A DNA stretch of 64,000 nucleotides from Portulaca oleracea (Eukaryota > Streptophyta > Magnoliopsida > Caryophyllales > Portulacaceae). The notes below the pieces were generated by a model, which was given only the letters and a program-made list of their open reading frames with translations, searched no databases and was not told where the DNA came from. The DNA is taken from positions 24,279,179 through 24,343,178 of the forward strand of contig CM055893.1 in assembly GCA_029582165.1 (NCBI GenBank), written 5' to 3'. The position numbers and the translations under genes were made by a program. Of this stretch, positions 44,735 through 55,909 are shown one piece after another (position 1 is the stretch's first letter; every line of letters starts with the position of its first letter).

Positions 44735-46153
44735 TGATAAGTACTTCTTGTATATATGAGAACTTGGTTGTTTTGATGAGAATTTGGGGAATATTTGATT
44801 TCATTATGTTCTTTTATACCCGAATTTCCCGTATTACACTTGGTTTGGAGTTTGGTGAGTTTTGTAGGGAATTTGTGAAGAATCGATGTAAACCGAGCCT
44901 AAAAAGCAAGTGTAGATCCAAGTTATGAGCTTAAAGTACCAAGAAGTGAGATGTTGGATCGCTCAAGGCCCAAACAATGGCCCAAAGTACTTCTAGGCCT
45001 GAAAAAGACAGTGGCACGGGTGGTGTCTGCAGTGGCACGGGTAGTGCCTATGACCAGAACGTGAAGAATTGTGTGCAGTGAAGCGACACGGGTAGTGCCT
45101 AAGGGGGCACGGTCCGTGTCACCCCTGGCACGGTCCGTGCCTCTTCTGTCTTTTCATTTTCGGCGGTTTTGAGTTGATATTTGCCTATATTATGCTTATT
45201 TCCGGCCGAGTAGAGGAGAATAATCATCCACCATCATCCATTTCATGCCCTAATCATATCATTCATCATCCATATTCCATTCCATCATTGAAGATTGGGA
45301 GAAGATTGAAGATCGAAGAGCAATTTGAACATACTTTGAAGTGGAGGAGCAAAAGTCCTCCATTGTTGATTCCTAGCAAGTTTGTTCTTCACTTGGATTT
45401 ATTTCTCAATCTCTCATAGATTTTCATATGCTTTCTAGAATAGATTTCATTTGCTTTGTAGTTTTAAACATGAATTGTGAGTAGTTCTTTTTAGTTTAGG
45501 GGATGAACCTTTGAAGTTGCTTGATGAATTGACTTTGTTGGATTGAATTATCATGAATTTAGTTTGTTTCAATCTATTTGGTCTTTGAATTGAATTGTTA
45601 TTGCTTTTGCTTGATCACCAATTGCATGTTAATAGGTTGTTGAATGAAGTACCGAAAGGAGAAGTTTGATTGCCCGAAAACCTAGATTGAACTGGTTAAA
45701 ATTATCTAGTCATAGAAGTTTTAATTAGGGTTCTTGAGATAATTAGATCTTTAACCTTAACTAAATCGAAATAACCACGAAAGTAGGTGCTTGGTTAGTC
45801 TTGGCAATTCGCTCTAGTTGCAAAATCTCATTGCGAAGTATTCTATGCGATTATCGAACCTTAATTGTGCAAATTAATGAAATGAGAGTTCAATCCACAT
45901 CATTGATTCGTTATTTGACTTAGGTTTCATCCCCTGAACGCCTTTTTACCTTGATTAAATTCGAAAAGTTTGTGTGAATAACCCTTTGTTTAGTTCTTGA
46001 TTGTGATTAGATTTAGAATTAGTTATTTCAAACCAAAAACGGATCGACTTAGCGATCAATTAGGAGGCTAGTTCAGTGCGTTGAAAGGAAAAGTCCCTGT
46101 GGGAACGACCTTGATTTATGCTACAATTTCACCCGTGCACTTGCGGCTTATTA
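44735..46153 (+). repeat. 3' LTR of the gag-protease element
   Basis: It runs from TGATAAGTACTTC, right after the polypurine tract, to TTATTA at 46,153, giving the expected inverted ends (TGATAA / TTATTA, one mismatch). It holds GC-rich GGCACGGGTAGTGCC-type repeats at 45,010-45,165. It is unrelated to the LTR upstream of gag (39,033), so the element has mismatched LTRs. It is inserted in a minus-strand gag gene. Confidence 0.85.
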
Positions 46154-46944
46154 GTAGGTTTGAGGCGAGTATGAGGTTCTTTGTGAGCTAGGGTTTCTGT
46201 TTGGTGCCTCTTTGTCCTTTCTCTTTCTTTGCTGTTCCACTTTGTTAGCTAAATTACTCAATTTATAAAGAGTTATATAAGGTTGAAGTTCCACCACATA
46301 CCTTATACTTTTATTCAGACTAGCAAGATACCTCACAAGAGTTTGAGGTTCATCTTCTTTCATATCACAATGCCACAGTAAGTGTTTGAATTCCTTAATG
46401 TATTCTTCGACACTTTTAGCCCCTTGGGAGAGTTGTTGCAGTTTGAAGTAGTTATCTTTGAAGTAGCTCACGGGAAGAAACTTAGAGTGCAGTTTCTTCT
46501 TCATCTTCTCCCAAGTTTTGATCTTTTCTTTCCCTGCATGTTGCCTCTTCTTCTGTAGGTTAGTCCACCATATGTGACTTCTTTTTATCATCAGGTACAT
46601 CTTTAAGATCAAAGACCCTTTCAACAGTTTGGATCCAATCAAGAAAGATTTCAGGATCAAGATTACCGTCCAATTCAGGAATATCAACTTTGAAGTCGAG
46701 CCGTTCTTCTCTTGGTTCACGCCTAGGACAACGAGACCTCCTAGATGAATGCGTGGACTGCTCAGCTTCGCTATGACTGTTGGGGGAGTCCTCCTCTTCA
46801 GGTTCTCTAGGTGTCCTGAATTGAATGTTCATGTATCGCTTCAGCTAATCGGTGAGATAAGTCACTCTTGCTTCCAATCCAGATTTCTCCTGCAGTAGTT
46901 GCTCATTAGTATTCTTGCCGTCATTGCTTTTGCTTCCTGATGCC
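46154..46944 (-). pseudogene. Ty3 gag, CRM/Reina-like, cut by LTR
   Basis: Minus-strand gag starting near 46,944 (MASGSKSNDGKN). Residues ~80-130 read FKVDIPELDGNLDPEIFLDW and TVERVFDLKDVPDDKK, the N-terminal capsid signature of chromovirus Gag. The next frame has WEKMKKKLHSKFLPVSYFKD and SVEEYIKEFKHLL, the C-terminal capsid half. Stops at ~46,847 and ~46,562 break it. At 46,154 it ends at the inserted LTR; zinc knuckle, protease and pol are absent from the window. Particles could not form. Confidence 0.88.
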
Positions 46945-47041
46945 ATAAGTATGGTCGGTTGGAGGTTCGTGATTTGGGAATGGAGGGGAATGTGTTTGGG
47001 CCGTTTTGTGGGGTTTAGGGTTGCACTCTGTGAGAACCTAA

Positions 47042-47052
47042 GCTTTGATACA
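47042..47052 (-). other. Primer-binding site, tRNA-Met-like variant
   Basis: On the minus strand it reads TGTATCAAAGC, a variant of the tRNA-Met site TGGTATCAGAGC. It lies about 100 bases upstream of the gag start. Confidence 0.6.
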
Positions 47053-47054
47053 AA

Positions 47055-48430
47055 AATTATGATGTATAATAGGATCAAACATTGTATCTTGATCAATTAC
47101 ACATCAAGGGTGACGTGGAACCAATCTGAATATGGGACACTTCACGTAAATTAGGGCAAAGGGGAGGGAGGTTCACGTGAGAGAGGCGAGGGTTTTGAGA
47201 GATTTGGATGAATTGGTGAGAGATTAGGGATTAGGGTTGGGAAAGATGGAATCTTTGTGGAGTTTGAGAGAGAGAGACGGACGAAATAGGGAGGCTATTT
47301 TGGGAGGTTGGCGTGAGGCCTTTGTGGAGGTAAGAAGAGAATTACTTGAAACTAGGGAGTTTGTTAGAGGAGAGAGAGAGAGAAGGACGTTGGGGTTGTT
47401 TTGAGAGAAAGGAGGAGACGTTTGAGAGAAACATATTTGAGAGTTGTAAGAGATGGTTTCCCTAGCCTTAGGGTTATCTAACTAAGATAGATGGATAGAA
47501 GTAACCGGGATAGTTCAAGGGATCTATCTTGATACAGAAACACCACAAGAAAGAAAACCTTAGGGCTAACGTCTTGACCTCTAACCTAGTTACAGAAACA
47601 CCTTCTAGGTTTAGGTTTCAAGCTCTTCCTCACCACTTGGTTGCCAAACCAAGATACAATAGAAAAGATCAACGAGGTTCTCACGAAACACTCAAAGGGT
47701 AAGCTAAAAGCTTGTTTGTATTCATTCTCAAATCAGGTGCCTTTGAAAGGCTACAAGCCTAGCTATTTATACTAACCAAGTCCCACACACATTGGGACTC
47801 TTCTACTTGGCGTGCAGGCCAAGGAGAACTAGTCCTAGGCGCTATCTATTCCAACCTCCTCTTTGGATTAGGACTCCTTATCTTAAGGGGAGTTGGTTAC
47901 AACAATCTTATCCTAATAGGAATTGGCTTTCTTAATCCAAGATGGATTAGTTACAAAATAAGCCAACCTTATCTAGGATAGAAACTAACTTGGTGCCTAA
48001 TCTATCTATATCACACGCCTATCACACACACACCACACTCTTCTAGAACATTCTAGACTAATCTAGACTCCAACGACTTGATGCTCAAGTTTATATATAT
48101 TGCTTGGCATCTAACATGACTAGAATAATAAAAATATAATATAGAACTCACAAATACTAACTACATGCTAAAAATGTGAAGTTTACATTCAAAAGGCCAA
48201 AACTGTGAAATTCACTTGGGAACTGGGCCTTGGACGTGTGACTTGGAGCTTCTTTAGGATGTTTGGACATCCTCTTGCCATAAGGAGCACACAATATGAA
48301 TGAGCCTATGGGCCTCTATGCTCAATAATCCTCCATAGCTCGTTCATCTTCTTTGAAAATGACATGGGCCTCCTTGGATGTATTTGGCGTGGGCCAAAAT
48401 ACATCACCAAGCCCACCGAGACTTTTAGAA
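47055..48430 (-). repeat. 5' LTR of the CRM/Reina-like Ty3 element
   Basis: The inner end is next to the primer-binding site. A minus-strand TATA box (TATAAATAG) lies at 47,767-47,775. A piece of the same family is at 1-330. The outer end near 48,430 is set by the start of LINE sequence and is approximate. The purine-rich GAGAGAGAGAG stretches at 47,160-47,460 are leader-like. Confidence 0.65.
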
Positions 48431-48434
48431 TGCA

Positions 48435-49000
48435 CATAACTATAAGGGAAAGGCTGAAAGTTCGAAGCAGTCAAGCATCTGAGATGCGCCGGAGAAGGGG
48501 TGGGTGAAGATTAATGTGGATGCGGGGAAGAACAAACAATGGGAAAGGGGTCTGGGGTTGGTAGTGAGAGGAGTTGACAAACAGACAATTGCGGTGCAGG
48601 CCAGGTTTATGCCAGTCGGAATGGAGGTGGATGAAATGGAGGTGGAAGCTACAAAGATGGGGCTCATGTGGGCAAATGATAAGGGCCTCCAGCGAGTTAT
48701 TTTGGAGTCGAATGCCTTGGGGGTTGTGAACGAACTAAGGGCAACGAAATTGTGATGGCCCCGAGAGGGATCATCATCAAGGAATGCCTGCGACTGGCGG
48801 CAAGATTGCAACAAGTAACCTTCAATTAGGTAGCTCGGCAGGGGAATGCGTCTGCTCATGAAGTAGCGAGAATGGCCATTACAAGCAGATACTCAAAGAG
48901 TTGGTTATCCGATTTTCCTAGTGTGGTGTAAGTTGCAGTTGTAATGGACAGTATTTCTTAATTGTTTTTGCTGTTTATCCCCTCAAAAAAAAAAAAAGAG
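48435..49000 (+). pseudogene. LINE 3' end: RNase H domain and poly(A)
   Basis: The frame reads APEKGWVKINVDAGKN (the DAG of the first catalytic site), then MEVEATKMGLMWANDKG with the catalytic glutamate and LQRVILESNALGVVNEL with the third site. After a frame break, VARQGNASAHEVARMA and WLSDFPSVV end the domain. A poly(A) run at 48,984-48,997 follows. This is a 5'-truncated L1-type insertion in plus orientation, distinct from the minus-strand LINE. Alternatively it is an RNase H-like gene fragment, but the poly(A) favours LINE. Confidence 0.85.
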
Positions 49001-49169
49001 TAGCAATTTTTATAAAAAAAAAAAAAAAGAAAGGCACAATGGTCAATTAATGCATACACATTAATATTACACTTTTTTTTAAAAAAAAGTTAAACACAAT
49101 TAATTAAGAGATTTCTCAAAATGCCCTTGTTGGAACTTACATATTTCGACCCCCACCCTTTATACCCTG

Positions 49170-49170
<1 letters not shown>

Positions 49171-49230
<60 letters not shown>
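49171..49230. repeat. (TA)n(CA)n microsatellite
   Basis: About 22 TA units run into about eight CA units. Confidence 0.95.
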
Positions 49231-49231
<1 letters not shown>

Positions 49232-49689
49232 CTAAGGTATAGGAAGCTAATACATTTTTTGCTCGAAAGAAGAAAAAATGCAATCTACCTATTTTGATGC
49301 TTACATTGAAATCCAGGTATTTAGTATATTTACCCATATAACTCAAATTACACACAAAAATGTAATGCTTTATTTGGGCATATGGATATATGGGTCCAAA
49401 CATCGGACATCTGGGTCCTAGCCTGACATGATCTTGGTGTCAAAATGCGAGCTGAGTACAAGCAAAACACTTTTTTGTTTAATGACTGATTGTTCAGACA
49501 TGGATTTTACCTAAACTTGAAGCTTTGACAACCCTAATCATAGGAAGGTCAATTGGATAAATTTTTGGATAGATTTGAGTGAATGCGAGAAGGTTGGAAA
49601 ACATTCAAAAAGTATGAGAACATTTTAAAAGGGCAAGTGAAAAGAATTCAAAGTAAAAATCTTGCAAACTGCTGATAATAGGAAAGCGT

Positions 49690-50118
49690 AATGGAGATGA
49701 TAGAAATTACGATAAAATTCATGGAAGAACAAAATCAAGGAAGACAAACACGACAGATACGCAAGAAGAATCCACTATGAGACAGGAGGAGTATACTGCA
49801 ATCACAATCACAATCACAATGTATGATTCGACCCTTCAACAAAGATTAAACCCTAATCCCAAAACTTTTTTCACTCACCAATAATATGGAATTATAAAGG
49901 AGAACTTTCAAAGTACTCACTATAAGATGCAGAAAAGCCTCCAACAAATAGGGTATTTCTAGGAGGATATCCTTGGTGCCCACGGAACAACTAAATCTAA
50001 AAGATTAGGAATCCAAACAATAAAGAAGCCTAAACAAAAATAATTCCCTAAAACTCAAGATCATGTCATTATATTAGCAATGATATATTTTACGGCAATT
50101 TTTGGGACACCATTAACA
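49690..50118 (-). repeat. Copia 3' LTR
   Basis: On the minus strand AAGGTGGAGTTTG, the copia polypurine tract, immediately precedes TGTTAATGGTGTCCC. The inner edge at 50,118 is clear; the outer end near 49,690 is an estimate from a CAGCA sequence. Confidence 0.65.
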
Positions 50119-51407
50119 AACTCCACCTTAGACCAGAAATCTAATACATCAGTCCAAATGAGCACCTGGACCGCCACCGCCAACGCACTCATCTATAGGG
50201 TATGGCCGGAATGGGTCTCATATACTGTGAATACCAACTAAGGAAATGTTCAAACTTAGTGATATGAAGTTGTTCGGTTAGCATATGTATGGGATTCTCT
50301 AAAATATGACCTTCTTCCCTAGAATCTCCCCTACAAAAACTGTATCTCTAATGAAGATACCTAATGCGTATATGCTTGGTCTTCCAATGGTCAGCGTCAT
50401 TCTTGGTAAGATGGATAACACTCTGTCTATCTTAATATACCATAGTCACGCCTTGTGGCATACCAAGCTCTATGACCAAACCCCTTAACCAAGTAGCTTC
50501 TTTCAAACCCTCAGTAGTACAATATACTCAAGCTTAGTTCTAGAAAGGGTTGTTATAGACTAAAGTGGAGCCTTCCAAGTCACTACACCTCCACACAAAA
50601 TAAAGACATATCTAGGAATTTGAGCGTCTCCTATCAAGGTCTCCACCATAATTAGCATCAACATAGCCTGCAACATCAGTAATTGCAACTCTACCTCTGC
50701 CATATACTACGCCCTTGTCCAAAGTACCATTCACATAACGAAGGATCCAATTCGCACCTTTCTAATGCTCTTTCCCTAGATTCTACATGTATCTACACCC
50801 CTACACTAACTATATGTGATAAGTCAGATATAGTGCATACCATAAAATACATCAAACTACCAACTGCACTAGCATGAGGAACATTAGACATATTCCTAAT
50901 CTCCAATTTAGATATAGGGGAATGCTCACCATACAGTTTGAAACGAGCAGCTAAGGGAGTAGAGATTGCCTTACATCCTTGCATGTTAAACCTGTCCAAC
51001 ACCTTTCCAAATACCTCTTCTTAGACAAAAACAACCTCCTATCATTTCAATCTCTCTGTATCTCCATCCGTAAAATGTTCTTTGTTGCACCAAGTTCCCT
51101 AATCTGAAACTCCTAGTTGAGTTAAGACTTTAACTAGCTGATTAGTGACATGTCCCTAGATGTTATTAATATGTCATCAACATACAAAAGTAAGTAAATA
51201 AAGGACCTATTTGCAAATTGCCTGATGTACACACAATCGTACCTTCTCCTTGTGTGCCCTTGTCCAATCATAAAGATATCAAACCTTTTATACAACTGCA
51301 TGGACTTCTTCAATTTAAATACTTATTCCTCCTTGCTAAGAACAACAAATCCCTTTGGTTATCTCAAATAGATCTCCTCCTCCAACTCACCATGAAGGAA
51401 CACAGTC

Positions 51408-51409
<2 letters not shown>
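50119..51409 (-). pseudogene. Ty1/copia reverse transcriptase and RNase H
   Basis: Minus strand: KTVFLHGELEEEIYLRQP at 51,409, the copia RT motif; then YLLLYVDDILITSRDMS, with the catalytic YVDD; then LDRFNMQGCKAISTPLAARF and MSNVPHASAVGSLMYFMV, the RT-RNase H junction. Next come VAGYVDANYGGDLDRRRS, with RNase H catalytic residues, and QSVIHLTKN near 50,400. Multiple stops and frameshifts occur. The upstream part is cut at a (TA)n tract, so the element is 5'-truncated. Confidence 0.9.

Positions 51410-51474
<65 letters not shown>
51410..51474. repeat. (TA)n microsatellite at the copia break
   Basis: About 32 TA units lie exactly at the point where copia RT similarity stops. Confidence 0.95.
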
Positions 51475-51476
<2 letters not shown>

Positions 51477-52013
51477 ATTATTGGCCAAGTATAATACCCA
51501 AAAAAATTTTGGATATTAGTAGTACCAACTATTGACATATTTTCCAGCAATAGTACATCACCTAGTCGATAGGTCTTTCACTTAGCAGAAAAATTATGTG
51601 TTGCCCAATTGTCTGAACTAGAGGCTAGAGCTAGTTGAAAAAACGTTAACGACCACATTTTTAGGTCTACTAAGAAACATTAACCAACTTAGCTAAACAA
51701 TAATGTAAACTTAGCTAAACAATAATGTAAAAATAAACTTTAATTGTTTTTTTAGCTAAATTGGTTAATACTGCTTAGTTGGCAAAAACAAAAAAAAAAG
51801 GTGACAACCAACCTTTTTTCGCACTTGTTTTGGCCTCCAACTCAAAGAATTAGGTGACATGTCATCTTTTCATCAAGTCAAACACATATGAACTTAGTGT
51901 CGTACTATTACTAGAAAATAGGTCTATAATTGGTACTGTTAATGTCCAATAAAATTATTGATATTATTATTATCCAATACCTCTAAAGTTCGTATTATCA
52001 TTATCAAATAACC
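51475..52013. other. AT-rich, no gene
   Basis: No ORF with support. Phrases such as 'ataatacccaaaa' and 'ttattatccaatacctc' resemble the first bases of the MULE fragment at 52,426 and may be diverged terminal repeats. Confidence 0.5.
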
Positions 52014-52020
52014 CTACACA

Positions 52021-52099
<79 letters not shown>

Positions 52100-52110
52100 G
52101 TGTGTGTGTG

Positions 52111-52159
<49 letters not shown>

Positions 52160-52188
52160 GTATATATATGTATATATGTATATATATG

Positions 52189-52225
<37 letters not shown>

Positions 52226-52289
52226 GTATATATATATATGCATACATATATATATGCATACATATATATATGCATACATATATATATAC

Positions 52290-52324
<35 letters not shown>

Positions 52325-52347
52325 TATATGTATACATATATATATGT

Positions 52348-52410
<63 letters not shown>

Positions 52411-52414
52411 TATG
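52014..52414. repeat. Large CA/TA/TG compound microsatellite
   Basis: Roughly 400 bp of (CA)n followed by TA arrays punctuated by TG, GC and AC steps, with periodic 'tatgtatata' and 'tatgcataca' blocks. It gives rise to meaningless Tyr/Ile reading frames on both strands. Confidence 0.97.
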
Positions 52415-52425
52415 TATATAGGAAA

Positions 52426-53435
52426 ATTGGATTATAATGATCCCAACTTTTACAAATTGGACAACAATAATCTCTACTATCGGTTTGTACTCTGGTGGTT
52501 TTAAAAAAAATTGTATTGTAGTGGGACGCCACTGAGTCAAAGGGTGGTGACTTGGTGGTTTGCTCACTTGTCACAGCGGGCTTGTGTTTGACCGCGTTTA
52601 CTTTTAGGATGCGATCTTAGCTTAAAAAGACATGCCTCAATTTTTTGTTCTTTTTTCTTTTTTCATGCTGGAACCGTTATTTACCCCCCTCCCCTCATTT
52701 CTCCCTCTTGTTTCCCGTATTTACTATGCGGTAAAAAAAAACCCCCCAAATCAGAAAACCCCCATAAGAACCGTCGTTTTTGTCTGAAATCCCAATAAAA
52801 TTTGCAAACACACTCAAGCCCTACTCTTTCGACGTTCTTGTCTGGAATGGAAACCCTAGATCTCCAAATTTTCTAGGTTTAAACGGCGTTGAAATCGTAT
52901 ACATTGTTGGCGGGTGGTGTTCTTTTGTCTGGGTTTTCAGTTTGTTATTGAAGAATTGGCCGAAGATCGACGGAACTTCAGAGGTAAGAGCCAAAACTTT
53001 TGAAATTTTGGTTTTTTGTCTATATATTGTGTACTTGAATCTATAGTTACTGTTATGGGCTAATTTTCCCATTTTTTAATGTTTGAATTAGGCAAATGGA
53101 TACGATGAATTTAATCTTACACTTTGAGGGGAAGTTTGTGGAATCTCTAGAGTATAAGTATGATGGGAAGGGCGATGATGTTATTTTGGTTGAAGACTTT
53201 GATGTTGATTATTTTTCATTTTTTGAGTTGAAGGTGTTTGTTGAAGAAAAATGAGTGAAAATATTTTGGAGTTTTATTATGTTATTCCAGGGTTGATGAT
53301 AATGGATAGTTTGAGGAAGGCTATGAATGATTATGAGTACATAGATCGCACATGTGTAGCAAGGTCTTATGGGGAGATCGAAATAGACATTCTGCATGGG
53401 GTGGATGACCTAGATGTCCTTCCATTAGCTGGAGC
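52426..53435 (+). pseudogene. MULE transposase N-terminal fragment with 5' intron
   Basis: A frame beginning MDTMNLILHFEGKFVE near 53,099, then FFELKVFVEE and, after a break, ILEFYYVIPGLMIMDSLRKA, matches the PB1-like N-terminal domain of plant MuDR-type transposases. A likely 5' UTR intron runs from GTAAGA at 52,983 to ATTAG at 53,091, with a T-rich stretch before its end. The opening bases at 52,426, near TTGGATTATAATGATCCC, may be the terminal repeat. The DDE catalytic domain is missing; similarity ends where a minus-strand LTR begins. Confidence 0.7.
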
Positions 53436-54476
53436 ATGACATGGTGGGAAAGAATAGCTTGAGTTGAGAAGCATGAAGAACTTGAACCCAGAAACTTCTA
53501 TGTAGCTTGAACACTTGATATGAACTTGATAATGGAGATTTCCACCACCAAAAACTACAACCCAACCAAGATTAGATAAAGCATAGCACCACTAATCCAT
53601 AAAGGAATTGACTTGCTGACACCACCACAAAGATTTGAGGATAAAGTAAGAACAAAATTTGAGAGACAGATCTTGGAGTAAACCCTAACTTTTCATTAAT
53701 GGCCAACTAGTGACCCTTTCTCCCCAATGAAGGGATATGACATTTGGGAGTAGAAAAGAAAGATGCGAAAATTTACAAGTTTGCCACCAAATATAACATT
53801 AAGGGAAAAGAAAGGAAAAGAAAAGAAAAAAAAGACGCGAAAAAGTAAACGGCAACGTCTCTTGACGAGGTCAGGCGCGGCCAGTGCCTCTCCAGACGTA
53901 GGTCGCGTCTCCTCTAGAGACACCAAGAGCGGGCGAAATTCAAAGGAACACCTAGCACTGGGGAGATGCAATTATCGTCTGATTCTGGGCAACGAACCAA
54001 AGGAAAAGTGAAGGGAAAGGGGCAGGCGTGGCCTGCGCCTGGGAGGCGCGGCTTTCGCCTAGCTAGACACGACCCGCGTCTCTCAGGGCGCGACTAGCGC
54101 CTTGCCTGGCATTGGAAACACGACAAAGAAAGGGGGGGGGGAGGGGAAGACGCGGCCAGCGTCTTAGGAGGCGCGACCAACGCCTGACCTAGAACCCTAA
54201 AAAAAAAAAGGCTCCTCCAGCCTGCTACTCCAACCGGGTGCGCTTCCGAACCCCGATGCCAAAATATCCATGCTCTCCTGGGATCGCGCAACATGATGTT
54301 AGGTCCCAAAAGGACTTCGGGGTTGGTGACATGCTTCGAGTCACTAGAGGGCTCGGGACGCCAAGACGATCTTGTAAGTTTCGGAATCAAAGGAAATTGA
54401 ACCTCCATGCTCGGGCAAGTATATGCAACCCTCTTGGCATGGGAAATGAGTGAAGAGTAAGGCACCTGAGCCTTTT
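53436..54476 (-). repeat. 3' LTR of a CRM/Reina-like Ty3 element
   Basis: On the minus strand it begins TGAAAAGGCTCAGG after a polypurine tract. It contains GC-rich CGCGGCC-type repeats at 53,860-54,180. The inner end near 53,436 joins the MULE fragment. It belongs to the element whose RNase H and integrase lie at 55,910-58,011. Confidence 0.65.
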
Positions 54477-54579
54477 CATCCTCCTCTTCTTGAGAAGGAT
54501 TTGTCCTCAAATGCTCATTGGGCTCTATAGACACCAAGTTTTGTACCAAGAAATTATGCAAGTCGAGAAGCGGGCCCAA
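54477..54579 (-). other. Polypurine tract and 3' leader of the Ty3 element
   Basis: AAGAAGAGGAGGA on the minus strand, preceded by TTGAGGACAAATCC. The same arrangement (TTGAGGACAA, then GAAGGGGAG) precedes the LTR at 61,217. Confidence 0.7.
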
Positions 54580-55880
54580 AGCAGACTATCAAGGCCATGT
54601 GGCCTTGGCTAGCCCAGAGAACGAGCCCAAGCACCAAGGAGGGCTCAGGAAAAGAAGCCATGGCCGCATGGCCTTGGCTAATTCACAGATCAGGCCTATA
54701 GAAAACGTCATGGCCGCATGGCCTACACTGGCAAAAACCCAGATTGCGCCCGCCACATTAACAATCTGTGTACTGTGTCGCTATTGGCCGCATGGCCTAG
54801 CCCAGCTAGAATTCAATTTACGTGCCAACACTCCCTCCATCCATTTCTTTGATTAACGTCATGACCACTTTGACTCATGCTGAGTTGAAGGCCATGCTGC
54901 CATGACGATGATCATGAGCATGATCCTAGGGTCATGCTCCCCCCTCTTTCCATCATCATACATCCCTCATCACCTATAAATACCTCTTCATTCCACCTCC
55001 AAGATCATCAACTTCAACCATCAACACTTCCATCATCAATTATCACTCGCTTCTCTCAAAAATCCATATCATGTTCCCACACAAAAGTTCCCAAGTGAGC
55101 ACGATATCGAAATTTGTTCATCTTGAGTCTCCACCGTTCTTCTTTAGAACTTGCAAGCAAGCAAGTTTGATTATTTTATTTATTTTTCATCTTATAATCA
55201 TGTAATCATACTCCTAATCATCCTTGTATAATAATTTGTAAATATACACTATATTTTGCATGTTGAGAATATAATGTGGTGAAACTTTTTAAACTTCTCC
55301 CTGCTCTTTCATTTCAAATTCGATTTTAGTAGAGTCTGTTTTCTTTTTAAACAGGCGAATCCGAGAAATCTTTAATTCTCGTATTCGTAACCTTATCCCC
55401 GGGCTCGGAATTCGAGTTCGCAGACCGGAGTTTATTTGTGCTTATTTTGGTTCGTTGATTTCCTTAAATCAACTGGCGAATCCTCTTTTTTGCATCTTAA
55501 ATATGTATAACTCGTCCTTTGTACTAGTCGTGTCAAATTAATTAAAATGGATCAATATCCCCCACCATCCACATTTAAGGGCTGACCCAAGGAAAATTGG
55601 ACTAGAGTCTGGTCAAGGCCATGCGGCCATTGATAGATTCTAGCCCCTTCTCCAAAGGCGGGGCACTAACGGGCCCCTGGCCTGGCTCCTCTCATGGCCA
55701 CATGGCCTAGCAATTGGTCCAGTGGCCCACGCATCCTTCTTGGCCCAAATCTGGAAGTGGGCTCGACTATCGTTGCATTGTTAAATTGATTCGATTAGGC
55801 CTTGAACGAGTTGACATGAATAAGTCCCGAAAAGATCGAAAACGTTTTATAAAAATCAAAACATCTTTATTTAAGGATTA
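54580..55880 (+). repeat. Inserted LTR-like sequence, second family
   Basis: It separates the integrase end (55,917) from the polypurine tract (54,500) of the minus-strand element, so it is an insertion. It has GGCCATGTGGCC-type repeats at 54,580-54,795, TATAAATAC at 54,976-54,984, then TAGTAGAGTCTGT at 55,329, the order seen at 6,060-7,190. Probably a solo LTR; exact ends and target duplication are not resolved. Confidence 0.5.
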
Positions 55881-55909
55881 AGCAGCCTTAATTGGCTCCC
55901 AATCACAAC

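Noticed and set aside
48440..48859. A 139-codon minus-strand ORF
   Set aside because: It is antisense to a clear RNase H domain with the expected catalytic residues.
51970..52574. Long Tyr/Ile/Cys/Val-rich reading frames on both strands
   Set aside because: They are translations of the CA/TA microsatellite and have no start, domain or codon signal.
54094..54579. A 161-codon minus-strand ORF
   Set aside because: It runs through the polypurine tract, the LTR start and the GC-rich block; it is untranslated element sequence that happens to be open.
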